Shown one piece after another: positions 51,212 through 60,481 of a stretch of 64,000 nt of DNA (positions are counted from its first letter, which is position 1; every line of letters begins with the position of its first letter). Source of the DNA: RI-43 sp033764725 (lineage in GTDB: Bacteria; Pseudomonadota; Alphaproteobacteria; Caulobacterales; Aquidulcibacteraceae); NCBI GenBank assembly GCA_033764725.1, contig JANRIR010000067.1, positions 78,676 through 142,675 on the forward strand. The letters run 5' to 3'. A program made the position numbers and the translations under genes. Under the pieces are notes generated by a model. The model did not search any database. It was given only the letters and a program-made list of their open reading frames with translations, and was not told where the DNA came from.

Positions 51212-51285
51212 GGGCGCGATCGGACCGGAACGGTCGCGCCCGCCCTCTAATCGGATCCCAAGAAAAAACGTCGCCTTGAGCGACG
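51212..51285 (+). other. Intercistronic hairpins between pufA and pufL
   Basis: An 11-bp stem (GGGCGCGATCG with CGGTCGCGCCC, one G-T pair) at 51212-51241, and a smaller CGTCGC/GCGACG stem at 51269-51285. In Rhodobacter a hairpin here protects the pufBA mRNA and raises LH1 over reaction-centre synthesis; the same role is inferred. There is no T-run after the first. Confidence 0.7.
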
Positions 51286-51318
51286 GCGCCGCATCGTTTC
51301 GTGGCGGAGGACACTCAA

Positions 51319-52161
51319 ATGGCGCTTCTGAGCTTTGAGAGAAAATACCGCGTACGCGGCGGAACGCTGATCGGCGGCGACTTGTTCGACTTTTGGGTCG
51401 GGCCTTTTTATGTCGGCTTCTTCGGCGTCACGACTGCGTTCTTCGCAGCGCTGGGCACGGCGCTCATCATCTACAGCGCAGCCCTCGGCCCGACATGGAA
51501 TGTCTGGCTGATCAGCGTGAACCCGCCGCCGGCGAGTTACGGTCTGGGGCTCGCGCCGCTGAAAGACGGCGGCTTCTGGCAGATCATCACCATCTGCGCG
51601 ACGGGGGCGTTCGTCTCCTGGGCGCTGCGGGAGGTGGAGATCGCGCGCAAGCTCGGCATCGGGCTGCACGTGCCGGTGGCGTTCGGATTTGCGATCCTGG
51701 CCTATGTCACGCTTGTCGTGTTTCGGCCGGTTCTGCTGGGCGCCTGGAACAACGGCTTTCCGTACGGCATCTTCAGCCACCTGGATTGGGTGTCGAACAC
51801 CGGCTACCAATACCTGAACTTCCACTACAATCCTGCGCACATGATCGCGATCACGTTCTTCTTTACGACGTGTTTCGCGCTGGCGCTGCACGGCTCGCTC
51901 GTGCTGTCGGCGACCAATCCCGGCAAGGGCGAAGAGGTGAAGTCTCCAGAATATGAAGACACCTTCTTCCGCGACATTCTCGGCTATTCGATCGGCACGC
52001 TCGGCATTCACCGCCTCGGCCTGTTCCTCGCGCTCGCCGCCGTTTTCTTCAGCGCCGTCTGCATGATCATCAGCGGCCCGGTGTGGACGCTCGGCTGGCC
52101 GGAATGGTGGAACTGGTGGCTCGATCTTCCAATCTGGGGCGCTTCGGGAGCTACGCCATGA
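51319..52161 (+). CDS. pufL: Photosynthetic reaction centre L subunit
   Basis: 280 residues with five membrane helices. MALLSFERKYRVRGG matches the family start. Counting from it, the pigment and iron ligands fall at His154, His174, His191 and His231, with Glu213 in the QB site, each one residue later than in Rhodobacter. GGAGG lies before ATG 51319. It overlaps pufM by 4 bp. Confidence 0.97.
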   Translation: MALLSFERKYRVRGGTLIGGDLFDFWVGPFYVGFFGVTTAFFAALGTALIIYSAALGPTWNVWLISVNPPPASYGLGLAPLKDGGFWQIITICATGAFVSWALREVEIARKLGIGLHVPVAFGFAILAYVTLVVFRPVLLGAWNNGFPYGIFSHLDWVSNTGYQYLNFHYNPAHMIAITFFFTTCFALALHGSLVLSATNPGKGEEVKSPEYEDTFFRDILGYSIGTLGIHRLGLFLALAAVFFSAVCMIISGPVWTLGWPEWWNWWLDLPIWGASGATP

Positions 52162-53282
52162 CCGCCTATCAAAACATTTTCACACAAGTGCAAGTGCGCG
52201 GCCCCATCGAGGCGGGCATCGGATTGCCGAAGGGCGATCAGCCGCGCACGCGCGGGGCGGTGTTCTCCCGGCTGTTCGGCTGGATCGGCAACGCCCAATT
52301 GGGCCCGATCTACCTGGGCTGGACGGGCGTGGCGTCGCTGTTCTGCGGCTTTATCGCGATCGAGATCATCGGCCTCAATATGTGGGCGTCGGTGGGCTGG
52401 AATCCGATCGAGTTCATCCGGCAATTGCCGTGGCTGACGCTCGATCCGCCGCCGCCGGAGCAGGGCCTGAACATCATGCCGCCGCTGGCGCAAGGCGGCT
52501 GGTGGCTGATGGCGGGCTTCTTCCTGACGACGGCGATCCTGCTGTGGTGGGTGCGCACCTACACACGTGCGCGCGCGCTCGGCATGGGCACCCATGTCGC
52601 ATGGGCGTTCGCCTCGGCGATCTTTCTCTATCTCGTTTTGGGCTTCATCCGCCCGATCCTGATGGGGTCGTGGAGCGAGGCGGTGCCGTTCGGCATCTTC
52701 TCGCACCTGGATTGGACCGGCGCGTTCTCGATCACCTACGGCAATCTGTTCTATAATCCGTTCCACGCGCTTTCGATCGCGTTCCTGTATGGCTCGGCGT
52801 TGCTGTTCGCCATGCACGGCGCGACGATCCTTGCGGTGAGCCGCTATGGCGGCGAGCGCGAGATCGAACAGATCACCGATCGCGGCACGGCTTCCGAGCG
52901 GGCGGCGCTGTTCTGGCGCTGGACGATGGGTTTCAACGCGTCGATGGAATCCATTCACCGTTGGGCGTGGTGGTTTGCGGTGTTGTGCACGCTGACGGGC
53001 GGTCTTGGAATCCTGCTCACCGGTACGGCGGTCAACAATTGGTATCTCTGGGCGATGGAGCACAATTTCGCGCCCGGCTACGACATCAGCGCGACCTATG
53101 TCGGCGAGCCCTTGCCGGTTCCCGATCAGCCGCCTGTGGCTGCGCCGGCTGCGCCCGTCGAGACGCTGCCTGCGCCGGTCGATCCGATGGCGGTTCCGCC
53201 GGTGGACGGCGCAGTCGCGCCGGATGCGACGGCTCCCGCCGCGGCGCCGGCGACCGCTCCCGCGGCGACGCCCGCGCCGTAA
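52158..53282 (+). CDS. pufM: Photosynthetic reaction centre M subunit with extended tail
   Basis: 374 residues. The five-helix core ends near residue 318; His203 (special pair), His220, Glu235 and His267 (iron) agree with Rhodobacter positions plus one. Beyond this is an unusual tail of about 55 residues, very rich in Pro, Ala and Val (PAAPVETLPAPVDP ... TAPAATPAP). No pufC follows; the reaction centre would then use a soluble or separately encoded cytochrome as donor. Confidence 0.96.
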   Translation: MTAYQNIFTQVQVRGPIEAGIGLPKGDQPRTRGAVFSRLFGWIGNAQLGPIYLGWTGVASLFCGFIAIEIIGLNMWASVGWNPIEFIRQLPWLTLDPPPPEQGLNIMPPLAQGGWWLMAGFFLTTAILLWWVRTYTRARALGMGTHVAWAFASAIFLYLVLGFIRPILMGSWSEAVPFGIFSHLDWTGAFSITYGNLFYNPFHALSIAFLYGSALLFAMHGATILAVSRYGGEREIEQITDRGTASERAALFWRWTMGFNASMESIHRWAWWFAVLCTLTGGLGILLTGTAVNNWYLWAMEHNFAPGYDISATYVGEPLPVPDQPPVAAPAAPVETLPAPVDPMAVPPVDGAVAPDATAPAAAPATAPAATPAP

Positions 53283-53306
53283 CACGTTCCTCAGCAAGCC
53301 CCTCTC

Positions 53307-53339
53307 GCGGCCCCGGATTCGTCCGGGGCCGCTTTTTTT
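53307..53339 (+). terminator. Rho-independent terminator of the puf operon
   Basis: An 11-bp perfect stem (GCGGCCCCGGA with TCCGGGGCCGC), a TTCG tetraloop and seven Ts, 24 bp after pufM. It closes the superoperon and confirms that pufC is absent from this transcript. Confidence 0.95.
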
Positions 53340-53463
53340 GTGCCCGCTGCGCACAACCCACCGCGCCGACGCCGTCACGCAAAAGTCGCGCAAGTGACAA
53401 CAAACCTTGTGCATCCGTCCTTATGCAAGCGCCGCACCTGGGGAACACGGGGTGGGGCGCATC

Positions 53464-55974
53464 ATGAAACATCAGCGGTTTTCGGGCGCGTTGTGCGCCG
53501 GCGTCGGTCTGCTCGCGCTCGGCGCGTCGGGCGCTGCGGCGCAGGACAGCGGCGAAGAGATCGTCGTCGTCGGATATCGCGCGCAAAACCAACAGGCGGT
53601 GTCGGCCAAGCGCGCGTCGGAAACCATCGCGGATTTTCTCGCCGCCGACGACATCGGCAGCCAACCCGATTACAACATCTCCGACGCCATCCGCCGCGTT
53701 CCTGGCGTTCAAACGATCTTCGACGAAGACGAAGGCAAGTTCGTTTCGATCCGCGGCCTCAATCCGAGCTATACGCTCGGCGCGCTCGACGGATCGACGC
53801 TCGCGACATCGGAGCGCCAGAACCGGCAACTCAACATGGAGGCGATCCCGTCCGGCGCCGTGCGCCAGGTCATCGCCACCAAAGCCCGCACGCCCGACAT
53901 CGACGGCAACGCCATCGGCGGCACGCTCAATCTCGTGACGCGCTCACCCTTCGATACCGACGATTTTTACCTCGCCGGCACGGCGATGTTCGGCCTCTCC
54001 ACAGAAACGACGGTGCCGGGCGAAGGCTTCGGCCGCGACTATGACGACAATCCCAATACGCGCGTCGATCTGACGATCTCCAACCGCTTCGGCGCCCGTA
54101 ATCAGTTCGGCGTTCTGGTCGGCTTCAATTATCTGGAACGCAACCGCGATCAGCAGCGCCTGCTGCCGCAACAGGTTCCCGCCTCCATCACGGGAACGCC
54201 CACGCCGGCGGGAACGCCGGCCGCGGCTGCGGCGCAAACCGATCTGTTGTGGTCGAACTATCCCAACACGATCTGGCGCATCGGCGGGATGCTGAAGCTC
54301 GAATGGGAGCCGAGCCCTGACCTGCGCACGGGCGTGTCGCTGGTGCATTATCGCCAGGACGACAACGAGTTGCGCCACTCGCAGCGTCTGCGCAACGGAA
54401 CGGGCACGAACGCGAGCTTCGTCCGTTTCAACGATTTCCCCTTGGAAAAGCCGCTGACTGTAGCCCAGGCCTTCGCGGACTGGACGCTCGGAGACAACCA
54501 GACCCTGGAGGCGCGAGCCTCCTATTCGGAAGCGCAATTCCTCGAGCCCTCGAACCAGATCCAATTCAATCTGACGGGCGCAGCCGCCACATTCAACATC
54601 TCGACCGTCGCTGGCGGCGTGCCGGTGGCGACCAATCTCGATACACGCCTGCTGGTTCCCGCAAACTATGCGCTGCAGAACAATCGCTTCCTGCGCTACG
54701 AAGACGACAGCGACGAATATGTCATGGAGTATGCGCTCGATTACGGCTTCAACACCGAGCGCGGCGATACGGGGTGGGGATTCGGCGCCGGCGTGCAATG
54801 GCGGCGCATCACGCGCGACAATGCGCGCACGGACACCACCTACATCTATATCGGCGCGCCATTGACGCTTGACCGGTTCCTGCAGCCGGAAAGCTATCGC
54901 CCGATATACGGCAATCTCAACCAGCTCTTCGTCGACGCCGACGCCGTGCTTGGATTCTTCGCCGCCAACCCCGGCGCCGTCACTGTGCAGCGCGATGAAA
55001 GCGTCGCTTCCGATTGGGTGTTCGAGGAAGACGTCGCTGCGCTCTATGGCCTCGTGCGTCATGCCGGGGACCGCCACACAATAATTTTCGGCGGCCGCTT
55101 CGAGGACACGCAAACGACCGTTGAGCGCAATCGCCGCACCGGCGTCTCGCCGAATTTCATCGACACGCGCGTCACGCACGAAGGCGGCTATGACCACTTC
55201 CTGCCGTCGATCACGGCGACCTACGACATCACCGACGATTTGCGTCTGCGCGCGGCGGCGTTCCAGGCCATCGGCCGGCCCAATCCGAGCCAGCTCGCCT
55301 CCGGCGAGACGGTGAACCAGTCGACCGGCGCCATCAATCGCGGCAACCCTGATCTGCGCGCGCGCGAGGGCGACAGCTACGAAGCGTCGCTGGAATATTA
55401 TCTGCCGGGCGGCGCCGGCCTCCTGGCCATCGGCGTGTTCCAGAAGACCGTCGACAACGAGATCGTCACGCTGCTGACGCCCGGCGCCGGCCCCAATGGC
55501 GAAGACATCACCCAGCCGATCAATGTCTCGTCGGCGGAGGTGTCCGGCGTCGAATTGAATGCGATCATCAATAATTTGCCGCTGCCGGGCTTCTTGTCGA
55601 ACTTCGGCGTTTCGGCAAATGCGACCTTCATCGATGGCGAAACCACCGATCAGAACGGCGTCACCACGGATGGTCTGCAGGGTCAGTCCGATTTTCTCGC
55701 CAATGTCGCCCTGTTCTACGAGCAGGGCCCGTTCCGAGCGCGCGCGGCCTACGCCTTCATCGATCAATACGACACCGCCGCCGGCCGTCTCGACAAGGCG
55801 ACGAATACGGTCGACCTGCAGGCGCGCTACACCTTCAGCGACAATTTCGAACTGATCGGCGAAGTGCGAAACGCGACCGACGAGAACAAGGTCAATTACA
55901 CGAGCAACAACATCTATCGGGATGTCTCCTTCTATGGCCGCCAGTTCTGGCTCGGCGCGACGTTCTCTTATTAG
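53464..55974 (+). CDS. TonB-dependent receptor
   Basis: 836 residues. A signal peptide (MKHQRFSGALCAGVGLLALG, cut near AAAQ). A TonB box EEIVVVGYR lies just after it. The plug runs through IADFLAADDIGSQPDYNISD and AIRRVPGV to GNAIGGTLNLVTRSPF. A large beta barrel ends in FWLGATFSY with the terminal aromatic. The DDIG-Q-D-N-SDAL-R-PGV pattern marks the subgroup often used for carbohydrate or other organic nutrients in Caulobacterales and sphingomonads. Its end overlaps the glycosidase gene, suggesting an operon. The ligand is unknown. Confidence 0.93.
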   Translation: MKHQRFSGALCAGVGLLALGASGAAAQDSGEEIVVVGYRAQNQQAVSAKRASETIADFLAADDIGSQPDYNISDAIRRVPGVQTIFDEDEGKFVSIRGLNPSYTLGALDGSTLATSERQNRQLNMEAIPSGAVRQVIATKARTPDIDGNAIGGTLNLVTRSPFDTDDFYLAGTAMFGLSTETTVPGEGFGRDYDDNPNTRVDLTISNRFGARNQFGVLVGFNYLERNRDQQRLLPQQVPASITGTPTPAGTPAAAAAQTDLLWSNYPNTIWRIGGMLKLEWEPSPDLRTGVSLVHYRQDDNELRHSQRLRNGTGTNASFVRFNDFPLEKPLTVAQAFADWTLGDNQTLEARASYSEAQFLEPSNQIQFNLTGAAATFNISTVAGGVPVATNLDTRLLVPANYALQNNRFLRYEDDSDEYVMEYALDYGFNTERGDTGWGFGAGVQWRRITRDNARTDTTYIYIGAPLTLDRFLQPESYRPIYGNLNQLFVDADAVLGFFAANPGAVTVQRDESVASDWVFEEDVAALYGLVRHAGDRHTIIFGGRFEDTQTTVERNRRTGVSPNFIDTRVTHEGGYDHFLPSITATYDITDDLRLRAAAFQAIGRPNPSQLASGETVNQSTGAINRGNPDLRAREGDSYEASLEYYLPGGAGLLAIGVFQKTVDNEIVTLLTPGAGPNGEDITQPINVSSAEVSGVELNAIINNLPLPGFLSNFGVSANATFIDGETTDQNGVTTDGLQGQSDFLANVALFYEQGPFRARAAYAFIDQYDTAAGRLDKATNTVDLQARYTFSDNFELIGEVRNATDENKVNYTSNNIYRDVSFYGRQFWLGATFSY

Positions 55975-56815
55975 AGGCGCCGCGTGCTGCGCAGCGCTCC
56001 TGCTCGCAGCGTGCGCAAGCGCGCCGCCGCAGACGCCGGCAGTTCGCTACGCGCTGGAGACGGCGTCCGCGCCGATCGTGCAGCGCATTCATGTTCTTGA
56101 ACTCGATCTCGATCGGGTTCGACTCGAAACCACGCCGGGAGATCGCAGCGGCGGGCGCGAATACCGCGCGCGCTTGACCTCCGATTTCGCCGCCGTCTTC
56201 GGTTATGACGCTGCGGTCAATGGCGGGTATTTCACACCTTTCCGCGGCGGCTCGCCGGGCGGGGAAGATTATTATCCGCATGTGGGCGATGCTGTCGATG
56301 TGTCCGGCGCGGCGATCGCCTTTGGGCGAGAAGCCTCGCCGATCGAGGCAAGCGCGGACGAGCGGGTCAACGCCATCCTCTGCATCAAGGGCGTGCGCGT
56401 TGCGATCGTGGACGGCCAAAGCTGTGGCGACGACGTCGATCATGCGCTTGCCGCCGGTCCGCGCTTGCTCGCCGATGGCGCAGTGCGCGACGTTGCGCCG
56501 TTCGGCGCCGCGTACGCCTCGGCGCGCCACCCGCGCACGGCGCTCGGCCTCGACAGGCGCGCGCGCAAAGCGTGGCTGGTCGTCGTCGATGGCCGACAGG
56601 AGGGATTCAGCGACGGCGCGTCCTTGCCCGAGTTGACCGCGATTCTTCAGAGCCTCGGCGCCGCCGATGCGATCAACCTGGACGGCGGCGGATCGACGAC
56701 GCTCGTGCTGCAGCGCGACGGCGCCGTGACTGTCGTGAATTCGCCGATCCACACGGGCGTTCCCGGACGCGAGCGTCCTGTCGCCAATCATCTAGGCGTT
56801 CGCGTGGCGCCTTGA
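55922..56815 (+). CDS. Phosphodiester glycosidase (NAGPA/DUF2233) lipoprotein
   Basis: 297 residues. The leader has a lipobox LAAC (CCAALLLAACAS near residue 31). The NAGPA fold shows in AAVNGGYFTPF, ALGLDRRARKAWLVVVDGRQ and AINLDGGGSTTLVLQ, with ERPVANHLGV near the end. This family cleaves sugar phosphodiester bonds. A second ATG at 55934 is also possible. It overlaps the receptor gene by 53 bp, so the two are probably made together, with the enzyme on a membrane and the receptor importing the product. Confidence 0.82.
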   Translation: MSPSMAASSGSARRSLIRGAACCAALLLAACASAPPQTPAVRYALETASAPIVQRIHVLELDLDRVRLETTPGDRSGGREYRARLTSDFAAVFGYDAAVNGGYFTPFRGGSPGGEDYYPHVGDAVDVSGAAIAFGREASPIEASADERVNAILCIKGVRVAIVDGQSCGDDVDHALAAGPRLLADGAVRDVAPFGAAYASARHPRTALGLDRRARKAWLVVVDGRQEGFSDGASLPELTAILQSLGAADAINLDGGGSTTLVLQRDGAVTVVNSPIHTGVPGRERPVANHLGVRVAP

Positions 56816-56826
56816 GGAGTCTCGCT

Positions 56827-57735
56827 ATGCGCCTATCGCACCTCGCCTTCGCCTGTCTCCTCGCCGGCAGCGGCGTCGCGTCCGCACAGGAGCGCTCAAA
56901 CCGGCTGAACCTGCCGACCTATGCGCCCCCGCCCATTGCAACGCTGCAGGCGACGCCGATCCGCACCTACCAGGCGCCCGAAGCGCGGCAGGGCGTCGCC
57001 GTCGACGCGGAGCACTTCTACGCCGTCGTCAACACCGTGATCGCGCGTTACGACCGCGAGACCGGCGCGCGCGAGGCGCATTGGGCAGGCCCGCGCGGCG
57101 GTCTTATTCGCCACCTCAACTCATGCTTCGCCGATGCAGGAAGCCTGTGGTGCGCGAACTCGAACTTTCCACTCACGCCGATGGCAAGCTCGATCGAGGT
57201 GTTCGACGCGCACGCCATGACGCACACGCGCTCGCACAGTCTCGGCCTGACGGACGAGGGGTCGCTCACTTTCTTCGATCGCTATGGCGACGGTTGGCTT
57301 GCCGGCTTTGCGCATTATGACGGGGAGGGCGGCCACGCCTTCAAGAACGCGGCGTTCGCGGGCATCGTGTTTTTTGACTCGGAATGGCGGCGCACCGGCG
57401 GTTATGCGCTGCCTGCAAGCGTGTTGGCGCGAATGGCGCCGCACGCGGCGTCGGGCGGCGCGCTCGGTCCGGATGGGCTGCTCTATCTGCTCGGCCACGA
57501 CCTGCCGGAGATGTATGTGCTGGCGCGGCCCAGCATGGGGCCGACGCTCGTGCACGTCGCCACCATCGCGATCCCTGTCGCGGGCCAGGCCTTCTCCTGG
57601 GATCGCTCCACCGATCGCCGCGTGGTGTTCGCGATCGATCGCCCGAGCGGCACGGTGCGCAGCTTCGACATGCCCGCAGTGCCGCTGACTACGCCGGATG
57701 CGCGGCCGTTCACGCCCGAAGCCGCGCGCCGCTGA
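56827..57735 (+). CDS. Secreted protein of unknown function, propeller-like
   Basis: 302 residues with signal peptide MRLSHLAFACLLAGSGVASA. The mature part has repeated strands with YDRETGAREA, LIRHLNSCFADAGSLWCANS, DRYGDGWLAGFAHYDG and GALGPDGLLYLLGHD, the look of a beta propeller. Two cysteines (NSCF, LWCA) may form a disulfide. It lies 11 bp after the glycosidase gene and so belongs to the same cassette. I do not recognise a named family. Confidence 0.65.
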   Translation: MRLSHLAFACLLAGSGVASAQERSNRLNLPTYAPPPIATLQATPIRTYQAPEARQGVAVDAEHFYAVVNTVIARYDRETGAREAHWAGPRGGLIRHLNSCFADAGSLWCANSNFPLTPMASSIEVFDAHAMTHTRSHSLGLTDEGSLTFFDRYGDGWLAGFAHYDGEGGHAFKNAAFAGIVFFDSEWRRTGGYALPASVLARMAPHAASGGALGPDGLLYLLGHDLPEMYVLARPSMGPTLVHVATIAIPVAGQAFSWDRSTDRRVVFAIDRPSGTVRSFDMPAVPLTTPDARPFTPEAARR

Positions 57736-57740
57736 CGCCT

Positions 57741-58535
57741 TCAGCGCGCCATCGCCTTGACCACCGCGGCCTCGATCTCCCCCGGCGTCGGATTGCGGCG
57801 CAGCGTCAGGCCACCGTTGATGTGGAGCATTTGCCCGGTGATGAAACTGTGATCGCTGGCGAGCCAGACGGCCGCATCGGCGACGTCCTGCGATGTGCCG
57901 ATCCGGCCCAGCGGATATTCGCGCGCGAACGCCGCTTCGAGGCCGGGCGTATGCATCGCCGCGGTCGTCATGGGCGACGCAGTGAGCCCCGGCAGGATGG
58001 AGTTCACCTTCACGCCCTGTTCGCCGAACTCGTTGGCGAAGCAGCGCACCAGCGCATCGGCGCCGGCTTTAGTGCCAATATAGGCGGCATGGTTGCGCAA
58101 AAGCGCAACGGTCGAGGCCGATGAGATCTGGATGATCGAGCCGCCGCCGTGCTGCGCCATCAGGCCTGCGAAGGTCTGCAGGAAAAAATACGGCCCCTTG
58201 AATTGCAGCGCCGTGATCTGATCGATCTGCTCTTCCGTCGTCTCCAGGAGCGGCGCCAACAGGCCCCAGCCGGTGCAGTTCACCGCGACGTCGCACGCGC
58301 CGAAGCGCTCGAGCGCCACGGCGGCGAGCGCGTCGATCTCGGCCTTTTGTGTGATGTCGCATAGCGCATGGGCGCCGCCGATCTCCTGCGCGAGCGCTGC
58401 AAGCGGGGCCTCCTGGCGACCGCCCACCACAACCTTCGCGCCCTCCGCGGCGAAGGCGCGCGCGATGGTTTGCCCCATATTGTCCTTGCCGGCGGCCCCG
58501 AGCACCACCGCCGTCTTGCCGTCCAACTGCGCCAT
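57741..58535 (-). CDS. Short-chain dehydrogenase/reductase
   Basis: 264 residues. Cofactor loop VVLGAAGKDNMGQTIA, the NCTG motif after strand 4, a serine in IIQISSASTV and the catalytic YIGTK pair. The C-terminal FITGQMLHINGGLTL is the classical SDR ending. The substrate is unknown. It is convergent with the secreted-protein gene. Confidence 0.88.
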   Translation of the reverse strand: MAQLDGKTAVVLGAAGKDNMGQTIARAFAAEGAKVVVGGRQEAPLAALAQEIGGAHALCDITQKAEIDALAAVALERFGACDVAVNCTGWGLLAPLLETTEEQIDQITALQFKGPYFFLQTFAGLMAQHGGGSIIQISSASTVALLRNHAAYIGTKAGADALVRCFANEFGEQGVKVNSILPGLTASPMTTAAMHTPGLEAAFAREYPLGRIGTSQDVADAAVWLASDHSFITGQMLHINGGLTLRRNPTPGEIEAAVVKAMAR

Positions 58536-58742
58536 GTCCGCATCCTCCCATCGCCGGCCCGACCTCTCTTGACGCTGGGCGCGCCTTGCGTATCCGAAGC
58601 TTAGCGGCGGCGCTCGCGTTCGTCAGGCGAATTGAGCCGGCTGGCGCCAGGCGCCTGGCTTCGCGCGCACGGAGCGCCGGCCGACGGCGACCAGGGCGCA
58701 CGACGTCGGCGTCCAGCCCGCGGCATAGGGAAAGGAGCATCG

Positions 58743-59537
58743 ATGCGTCTTGACGGAAAAATCGCCCATGTCACCGGCGCCGCCCGCGGCATCGGCGCAG
58801 CGATCGCGGCGGCGTTTGCGCGCGAGGGCGCAAAGGTCGTGGTCAGCGACCTCGACAGAGACGGCGTCGAACGCTTTGCGCGGTCCATTGACGCCGTCGC
58901 GCTGACATTGGATGTGCGCGAGGAAGACCATTGGCGCACCGCCCACGACGCCATTCTTCAGCAGTTCGGGCGGCTCGACGTTCTGGTCAACAATGCCGGC
59001 GTCACCGGATTTGAAGGCGAAGGGGCCGTCCACGATCCGGAACACGCCGCCCTCGCCGATTGGCGCGCGGTGCACGCAACCAATCTCGACGGCGTGTTCC
59101 TGGGCTGCAAACACGCGATCCGCGCGATGCGGCGCACCGGCGCAGGCTCGATCATCAATATCTCCTCGCGGTCGGGCATCGTCGGCATTCCCGCCGCCGC
59201 CGCCTACGCGTCATCGAAGGCAGCGGTGCGCAATCACACCAAGACCGTCGCGCTCTATTGCGCCGAGCAGGGGCTGAAGATTCGCTGCAACTCCATTCAC
59301 CCCGCCGCGATTCTCACGCCGATGTGGGAGCCGATGCTCGGCGAGGGGCCGGAGCGAGAAGCGAATATGGCCGAGTTCGTCGCCGATACGCCGCTGCGCC
59401 GCTTCGGCACGCCGGAGGAGGTGGCCGCGATCGCCGTCATGCTGGCGAGCGACGAAAGCGCCTATGTCACCGGCGCCGAGCTCCACGTCGACGGCGGCAT
59501 CCTCGCCGGCGCCGCCGCTGCGCCCCGGGCGGAGTAG
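58743..59537 (+). CDS. Short-chain dehydrogenase/reductase
   Basis: 264 residues. VTGAARGIGAAIAAAF at the N-terminus, LVNNAGVTG, IINISSRSGIVGIP and YASSK supply the full classical SDR active site, with AYVTGAELHVDGG at the end. AAGGAGCATCG precedes ATG 58743. It is divergent from the other SDR gene with a 207-bp gap. Family resemblance is to cyclopentanol or 3-oxoacyl reductases; the substrate is unknown. Confidence 0.88.
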   Translation: MRLDGKIAHVTGAARGIGAAIAAAFAREGAKVVVSDLDRDGVERFARSIDAVALTLDVREEDHWRTAHDAILQQFGRLDVLVNNAGVTGFEGEGAVHDPEHAALADWRAVHATNLDGVFLGCKHAIRAMRRTGAGSIINISSRSGIVGIPAAAAYASSKAAVRNHTKTVALYCAEQGLKIRCNSIHPAAILTPMWEPMLGEGPEREANMAEFVADTPLRRFGTPEEVAAIAVMLASDESAYVTGAELHVDGGILAGAAAAPRAE

Positions 59538-59776
59538 AATTGGCGCAGGGCGCGTGGAACAACGGCGCGCGGTGTGCAGGTCGCCCAGAATGGCGCGCCG
59601 GTGAGGATGAAGCTGGGAACTCGTATGCGCTTGTTCTTCCTATAAGTCCAAAATGCATCCAGCGCCTAAACCAAGCTGATGGACCGAGTCAGGCTCAGAG
59701 GCGGCCATTCGGTCTTCGACGTCCGCCGGCTGAGGTTGGCCCTAAGCAGACATTGAGCGCATCCGGCTGGCCTACT

Positions 59777-59790
59777 AACTTCGTGAAGTT
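59777..59790 (+). promoter_or_regulatory. Inverted repeat abutting the start of the zinc-finger gene
   Basis: AACTTC-GT-GAAGTT ends one base before ATG 59791 and takes the place of a ribosome binding site. The gap 59538-59790 holds no other feature I can support. Confidence 0.35.
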
Positions 59791-60336
59791 ATGCCAGATC
59801 AGACATGCACCATCTGCGGGCGTCGGTTGAACGTCGAGAGTGACGAACTCTCCCGCGACTGTGGCGGTGATTGTTGGGGCTGCATGGGTCAGATTGAGGC
59901 CGACAGGGGATATGAGCCGTCGATCAAAATGGTGATGGATGAATGGCGGCGCGGCTTAAGGCCCGATTGGACGCCGCCAAAATCGATCACTGATCTCCCC
60001 GCGACGGTTACGCTGTGGCGACCTGTTGGAGAGGCAGAACTGAAGCTAATCGAGGCTTCTCGGTGGAGTGCTTTCCCACCACGTCTGCCAGACCAACCAA
60101 TCTTCTACCCGGTTCTGAACGAAGCCTACGCCGTCCAGATCGCACGCGACTGGAATGCTCCGCGCGGCGGCGGATGGGTCACCAAGGTTAAAGTAAAGCG
60201 CTCTTTTCTAGAAGCATACGAAGTTCAAAAAGTCGGCTCTCGTGGGCATCTGGAATACTGGATACCCGCCGACGACCTAGCCGCCTTCAATGAAGCAATT
60301 GTCGGCGCAATTGAGGTCACCGCAGAATTTCGCTAA
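59791..60336 (+). CDS. Zinc-ribbon protein of the ADP-ribosylation/crystallin J1-annotated family
   Basis: 181 residues. The N-terminus has TCTICGRRL and then LSRDCGGDCWGCMG, cysteine pairs likely to bind zinc. The body, from TLWRPVGEAELKLIEAS through FPPRLPDQPIFYPVLNEAYA to LEYWIPADDLAAFNEAIVG, matches short proteins commonly labelled ADP-ribosylation/crystallin J1. The label is old and no reaction is proven. The region is less GC-rich than its surroundings and lies next to an integrated element, so it may be acquired. The start codon is set by the N-terminal zinc motif. Confidence 0.6.
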   Translation: MPDQTCTICGRRLNVESDELSRDCGGDCWGCMGQIEADRGYEPSIKMVMDEWRRGLRPDWTPPKSITDLPATVTLWRPVGEAELKLIEASRWSAFPPRLPDQPIFYPVLNEAYAVQIARDWNAPRGGGWVTKVKVKRSFLEAYEVQKVGSRGHLEYWIPADDLAAFNEAIVGAIEVTAEFR

Positions 60337-60481
60337 CGTCCGCTCTGGGCGAATTGCCGTCATCCAAATCGAAGCCGGTCAACGGCAGGTTCTGACCAAC
60401 ACGGACGGACCCTCGCCGAAATTAGCGGTCGTGACCAACGCGTGGCCAGGACCCGGACAGCTCCGCATGATAATCTCAAAA

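Noticed and set aside
53283..53463. pufC or pufX after pufM
   Set aside because: The gap holds only the terminator; the next gene is a TonB-dependent receptor.
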